Of a DNA stretch of 64,000 bases, positions 60,327 to 64,000 are shown in pieces. Below the pieces are notes generated by a model that was not told the origin of the DNA, did no database searches, and saw only the letters and a program-made list of their open reading frames with translations. The stretch's first letter is position 1. Every line of letters starts with the position of its first letter. Location of the stretch: positions 1 to 64,000 of the forward strand of contig NZ_BMUZ01000004.1 in assembly GCF_014650455.1 (NCBI RefSeq), read 5' to 3'. Origin of the DNA: Streptomyces xanthochromogenes. Its GTDB lineage: Bacteria > Actinomycetota > Actinomycetes > Streptomycetales > Streptomycetaceae. Both the position numbers and the translations under genes were made by a program.

Positions 60327-61300
60327 CGGCCGATGTCTTCCAACGACGTGCCGTTGACCGCGTCCGGCACCGGCTCGCCGGCGAACGCCAGGCGCACCGA
60401 CTCCGCCACCGAGACGCCGGCCTTCTCCTGGGCCTCGGCGGTGGAGGCGCCCAGGTGCGGGGTGACGACGACGGAGTCGAAGTCGAAGAGGGGGGACGCG
60501 GTGGTCGGCTCGAACTCGAAAACGTCGATGCCGGCGCCGCCGACGCGGCCTTCCTTGAGGGCGAGCGCCAGGGCGGCCTCGTCGACGATGCCGCCGCGGG
60601 CGGCGTTGATGATCCGCACGGTCGGCTTGACCTTGCGCAGCGCCTCCTCGCCGATCAGGCCGACGGTCTCGGCGGTCCGGGGCAGGTGCACCGTGATGAA
60701 GTCCGAGGCCGCCAGCAGGCCGTCGAGCGGGAGCAGTTCCACGCCGAGCTCGGCGGCACGCTCCGGCTTCGCGTACGGGTCGTAGGCGACGAGGTTCACG
60801 TCGAAGCCGGACAGGCGCTGGGCCACGAGCGCGCCGATCCGGCCCAGGCCCACGATGCCGACGGTCTTGCCCGCGAGTTCGATGCCACCGTACTGGGATC
60901 GGGCCCAACGGCCGCCCTTGAGAGCGGAGTTGGCCGCAGCGATGTGGCGAGCCGAGGCAAGCAGCAGGCCGACGGCGAGTTCCGCGGCGCTCACGATGTT
61001 GGACGTGGGCGCGTTGACCACGAGGACACCGGCCGCCGTGGCGGCGGGCACGTCGACGTTGTCCAGGCCGACGCCCGCGCGCGCGACTATCTTCAACGAC
61101 GGTGCGGCCGCGAGGACTTCGGCATCCACCTTGGTGGCGGAGCGCACCAGCAGCGCGTCGGCGTCGGCGACCGCGGCGAGGAGCCGGTTGCGGTCGGCTC
61201 CGTCACACGACCGGACCGTGAAGCCGGGGCCGAGTGCGCTGATCGTCGCCTCGCTCAGCTGCTCGGCGATGAGAACTACAGGAAGGTGCTTCTGCGACAT
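60323..61300 (-). CDS. serA: 3-phosphoglycerate dehydrogenase-like, short form
   Basis: A 325-residue D-2-hydroxyacid dehydrogenase. RAGVGLDNVDVPAATAAGV, Rossmann GLGRIG (151-156), IINAARGGIVDE and TPHLGASTAEAQ give the Arg-Glu-His catalytic set. It lacks the C-terminal ACT and intervening domains of the 530-residue actinobacterial SerA, so it should escape serine feedback. It would supply phosphohydroxypyruvate, and via a general transaminase phosphoserine, to SbnA, or serine/glycine to the hydrazine step. GGAGAAGG precedes the ATG. First gene of the coupled operon after the small peptide. Confidence 0.92.
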   Translation of the reverse strand: MSQKHLPVVLIAEQLSEATISALGPGFTVRSCDGADRNRLLAAVADADALLVRSATKVDAEVLAAAPSLKIVARAGVGLDNVDVPAATAAGVLVVNAPTSNIVSAAELAVGLLLASARHIAAANSALKGGRWARSQYGGIELAGKTVGIVGLGRIGALVAQRLSGFDVNLVAYDPYAKPERAAELGVELLPLDGLLAASDFITVHLPRTAETVGLIGEEALRKVKPTVRIINAARGGIVDEAALALALKEGRVGGAGIDVFEFEPTTASPLFDFDSVVVTPHLGASTAEAQEKAGVSVAESVRLAFAGEPVPDAVNGTSLEDIGR

Positions 61301-61339
61301 CTGGAAATCCTTCTCCTCGCGCGGTCCTGCTCGGATGTG

Positions 61340-61492
61340 TCAGCCCCAGCCCAGGTCACGCTTGCTGGGGATCTCGGCGGTGGTGGTCGTGCCGCCCGCC
61401 GTGACGGACGACGCCGGCGTGGTGTGAGCGAGGCCGATCAGGGCAGAAGAGAGAGCGAGGGTGGACACAAAAGCTACGAGAGCCTTCTTCAT
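61340..61492 (-). CDS. Small secreted or membrane peptide at operon head
   Basis: A 50-residue peptide: MKKALVAFVSTLALSSALIG forms a Sec-type signal, followed by AHTTPASS and a short tail ending KRDLGWG. GGAACAA is six bases before the ATG; a start four codons earlier is possible. It is the first gene of the leftward cluster transcript, 39 bp before serA. I know no function. It could be an exported peptide, or a leader controlling the operon. Confidence 0.6.
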   Translation of the reverse strand: MKKALVAFVSTLALSSALIGLAHTTPASSVTAGGTTTTAEIPSKRDLGWG

Positions 61493-62565
61493 TTCTTGTT
61501 CCATTCGATAAATCAGCGGCAACGCGTCTTCACGACTCCTCCATGCTCGTTGGGCCGGCGCCACATCAAAAGCATGAGCATGTGTCGTAATGCGAAAATG
61601 CATATTGCGATGCATGGATGAAACGAGACAATGCAGTCAGACGGAGAGATACGGCGTGTCGCACTCATTGCGGCCGCGCGGCGGCTCAACTGGCCGCAGA
61701 CAATAGATTCTTCAGCCCGCGAACGACGATAGGGGAATTCCTCTGCGCCACCCCCGGGGCGCCGGGAGATCTGATGGATCACCGGCTCCGATGGGTCGTC
61801 CGCTCCGGGCAGGCCGAGGTGCGGGCCGGGCGCCGGAGGCGAGCACGGTAGGTGGCGGCGTCCGGGCATCGACACCGATCCGGGTACGTGTCCCGAGCCC
61901 GCCGACGGAGGCTGGTGACCGGGTGGGGCGTCTGCGGGGTCAGGAACAACGAGACCCACGTCAGCGCCGTCGCACGGAGGCCTCCGTCAGGCGGGGGCGG
62001 TCCCGGACTCCCGCTTCGCTTCACCCGGCGGCACTGGAGCCGGACCAGGGCGTTCGGGACCACAGGCCGGCCAAGCGGTCCGCCGGGCTCGTCCCCCGCG
62101 CGGGGCCACGAGACGTTCGACCGAGCCAACACGTCATGCGCTTCGGCCTGTTCCCACCTTGGCCATGGACTGCCCGCACCATCCCGCACGGAGAAACATC
62201 CGCCAGAAGGCACGAGGGTGGCGGGCAGCCAAATACTTCCGTCCATCCGGCGATCACAAGGAGCGCCCGACGTGATTCTTCAGGAGCCGTCCGAATACTG
62301 GACGCCAATCCGTTTCACATGAAAGTTCTCTGAACAATTCGCCTCGCGGCAGCGATCGCTTCGACATCGCCGCGCCCCAGCCTGTGTCGAGGGCCGCTGT
62401 CAATGCGTCAAGGCGGGTAGGCCCGGGCATCGATCCAAGAGATACCGGGCAGCGCGACGGGCGGGCAGGCGCGAGCCGGATGACAGCGGGGGGCGCCGGT
62501 GCGGCGCGGGAGCCAAACCACGGCGTCGCGGGACGGGATGTCTCGGGCGAACGCGCCGCCTCCGG
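61493..62565. other. Kilobase of noncoding DNA upstream of the cluster
   Basis: About 1.07 kb with no gene I can support. Its left part (61493-61760) is AT-rich for this genome (several CAT/ATG repeats around 61590-61620) and should contain the cluster's main promoter. ORFs further right are Arg/Pro low-complexity and lack ribosome sites. It likely marks the right edge of the cluster. Confidence 0.5.
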
Positions 62566-63012
62566 CTAGGAGCCCGCGACGGGCTTCCTGACGCCCTTAC
62601 CGCTGTCACAGACGAGTCCCCGGATCCCGGTGGAACCCTTGGGCTTGGCGACGGCCTGCCCGTCCCGGCAGTCGCCGTCGTCGGCCGCGTCCCGGCAGCC
62701 CTGGAGCCAGCGCTCAGGGGAGGCCGCGGCCTTGGGGCCGCCCTGTTCGCGACGCCACTGCTCGCAGCCACCGCTCTTGAGGAAGCCCTGCGTGCCTCCC
62801 GTGGGGTCCGCTTTCATACCGGCGAGGGCGACCACGTATCCGCCTTCATAGGCCACGTCCTCGTTGAACAGCGGCTTGTCGTTGAAGGCCGACACGGCCA
62901 CGGCTCCGATGCCGAGGCAGACGGCGAGGCCAACTGCGAGGGCCAGCAGGAGATTCCGACGGGAGGGACCCTTATGGGCGGTGTAGTGCGGTGCCTGACC
63001 AAGAAGAACCAT
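62566..63012 (-). CDS. Hypothetical membrane-anchored protein
   Basis: A 148-residue protein with one N-terminal membrane segment (LLLALAVGLAVCLGIGAVAV, about 23-42) and an extracellular domain with four cysteines (SGGCEQWRREQ, QGCRDAADDGDCRDG, LVCDSG) that probably form two disulphides. No known family. It is outside the cluster proper. The start MVLLGQAPHY is one of two nearby Met codons. Confidence 0.7.
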   Translation of the reverse strand: MVLLGQAPHYTAHKGPSRRNLLLALAVGLAVCLGIGAVAVSAFNDKPLFNEDVAYEGGYVVALAGMKADPTGGTQGFLKSGGCEQWRREQGGPKAAASPERWLQGCRDAADDGDCRDGQAVAKPKGSTGIRGLVCDSGKGVRKPVAGS

Positions 63013-63288
63013 ATGGATCACTCTGGCATACCGACACCGTCACCCCTCCGTCACCCCTCCCCCACGCAGGCCCCATGTGGCCATCAGATCAAGGGGCTTC
63101 GAGTCACCTCATGCTCCGCGGGGCGTCGAGGGACGGTCGGACCAGTATGTGAGCCGTCCGCGGAGGTCTACCAACGGGCAACCACTCCGGGGCCCGGAGG
63201 GACGGACCAATGACCCACGCGTACGGCGCCACCCAACGGGAACCACAGGGTCACCGCCGACGACAACCTGCGCCCGCCCGTCCCCCCG

Positions 63289-64000
63289 TCAGCCAAGGCC
63301 GAACCGCTCGGCCCAGGCAGTCACATCGGAGGCCGACGCATTGCCACCGCAGACGACCAGGCCGATCCTGGCCCCCTCGCCCACGCGTTCCAGCACCTGG
63401 CGTGCCGCGGGCACCAGACAGCCGGCGGCGGGCTCGGCCCAGACCTTCGCGTGGTCGGCGAGGTCGAGGGTGCCCTGCACGGCCTCGGCATCGGTCACGG
63501 TGAGGACCTCGGTGACCAACGCGGAAACGTGGCCGTAGGTGAGCTGCGAAGCGCTCGGGGCGCTCAACGTCGAGACGATCGAGGACAGTTGGACCGGCAC
63601 CGGCCCACCGGCGGCCAGGGCCTCCGACATGGCTCGCGCGCCTTCGGTCTCCACGCCCCAGATCCGTACGCCCGGGCGACGCGCGCGCAGGGCGGTGGCG
63701 ACCCCGGAGATCAAGGCCCCGCCGCCGATGCTGACGAGTACGTCAGTGAGCTCCCCGGCATCCTCGGCGAACTCCAGGCCGACCGTGCCCTGGGCCGCGA
63801 TGACGACGGGGTCGTCAAAGGGATGGACCAGGGTGAGCCCCTCGGTCCGGAGTTCCTCCGCGAGGGCGAACGCGCCGTCCATGGCGTCGGCGACGATGAC
63901 GTTGGCTCCGGCGGCCTCGGCGATCCGCACGGCGCGGCGCGGGGCGGACCGGGGCATGACGACGGTCGCCTTGATGTCCAGTGCTCCGGCCATGACCGCC
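63289..64000 (-). CDS. Serine/threonine dehydratase, 5' end cut by window edge
   Basis: The C-terminal about 235 residues of a fold-type II PLP enzyme. VSIGGGALISGVATAL is the phosphate-binding glycine loop and LVVCGGNAS the conserved C-terminal motif of threonine ammonia-lyase/serine dehydratases. The PLP lysine lies in the missing N-terminal part, so the frame continues past the window. It deaminates Thr or Ser to 2-oxo acids; catabolic or isoleucine-pathway type cannot be told without the rest. Confidence 0.87.
   Translation of the reverse strand, partial: AVMAGALDIKATVVMPRSAPRRAVRIAEAAGANVIVADAMDGAFALAEELRTEGLTLVHPFDDPVVIAAQGTVGLEFAEDAGELTDVLVSIGGGALISGVATALRARRPGVRIWGVETEGARAMSEALAAGGPVPVQLSSIVSTLSAPSASQLTYGHVSALVTEVLTVTDAEAVQGTLDLADHAKVWAEPAAGCLVPAARQVLERVGEGARIGLVVCGGNASASDVTAWAERFGLG

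Noticed and set aside
60326..60908. N-terminal extension of the N-monooxygenase
   Set aside because: The extra 194 residues are Arg/Gly low-complexity and lie over serA; the ATG overlapping the serA stop is the natural start.
39145..61504. A metallophore (siderophore) cluster, suggested by SbnA/SbnB and the N-hydroxylase
   Set aside because: No IucA/IucC synthetase, acyltransferase for hydroxamates, siderophore receptor or reductase is present; the cupin-MetRS pair fits N-N bond formation better.
61791..62333. Plus-strand frames in the cluster's upstream gap
   Set aside because: Overlapping frames are all Arg/Pro-rich, with no ribosome site and no family likeness.

Overview
The window looks like a chromosomal piece of a Streptomyces or close relative. 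Base composition is very GC-rich with strong G/C at third codon positions. The gene content is typical of the genus: a DUF5133 protein, MmyB-type regulators, a SpoIIE-type phosphatase with sensor domains, an anti-sigma-like ATPase, glgX next to small regulators, and a stand-alone type III PKS. There are rare TTA (bldA) codons. No rRNA, tRNA, CRISPR array or insertion sequence was recognised. Two biosynthetic gene clusters bracket a stretch of ordinary accessory genes.

Region 1 (1-8.9 kb) is the edge of an NRPS cluster. A leftward NRPS begins with an EntF-like condensation domain, a threonine-coded adenylation domain and a carrier domain, followed by a second module cut by the window edge. Divergently transcribed are a stand-alone adenylate-forming ligase (with a TTA codon), a free carrier protein, an MbtH protein and two small proteins of unknown role. 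A ligase-plus-carrier pair facing a starter-like C domain suggests an N-acylated Thr-containing peptide.

Region 2 (9-38.8 kb) is mixed. It holds a PAS-GAF-GAF-PP2C phosphatase, a PPOX protein, an SDR with an MmyB regulator, GlgX, a type III PKS, a FabG with an IclR regulator, an MBL-fold protein, an HxlR regulator with an aminotransferase, two lipoproteins, and an MFS exporter behind a leader hairpin. It also has VOC and RidA proteins and a streptothricin acetyltransferase homologue. Three genes here are decayed: a quinone oxidoreductase remnant, a DUF1963 gene with a nonsense codon and two frame breaks, and an alpha/beta hydrolase split by one amber codon. Several perfect hairpins act as likely terminators.

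Region 3 (39.1-61.5 kb) is the most interesting. It is a compact cluster of about 22 genes, almost all leftward, with one divergent LuxR-type regulator that carries a TTA codon. Its right operon is translationally coupled: serA, a lysine/ornithine N-monooxygenase, an APC permease, a cupin, a methionyl-tRNA-synthetase-like protein, and an FAD oxidase fused to a periplasmic-binding-protein fold. The N-monooxygenase, cupin, MetRS-like protein and FAD oxidase are the known parts of the lysine-plus-glycine hydrazine-forming route, as in s56-p1 and triacsin; here the cupin and MetRS halves are separate genes. The left part holds lysA, a LysE exporter, SbnA and SbnB (2,3-diaminopropionate), a cystathionine-synthase-like PLP enzyme, a heme-oxygenase-like diiron protein, two paralogous ATP-grasp ligases, a nitroreductase, an MFS exporter, a methyltransferase and a cysteine hydrolase. 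No NRPS or PKS module lies inside it. My inference is a small hydrazine- or diazo-containing amino acid or dipeptide joined by ATP-grasp ligases, with LysA supplying lysine and SerA supplying phosphoserine. A perfect 15-bp terminator closes the cluster on the left. The right edge holds a small membrane protein and a partial serine/threonine dehydratase.
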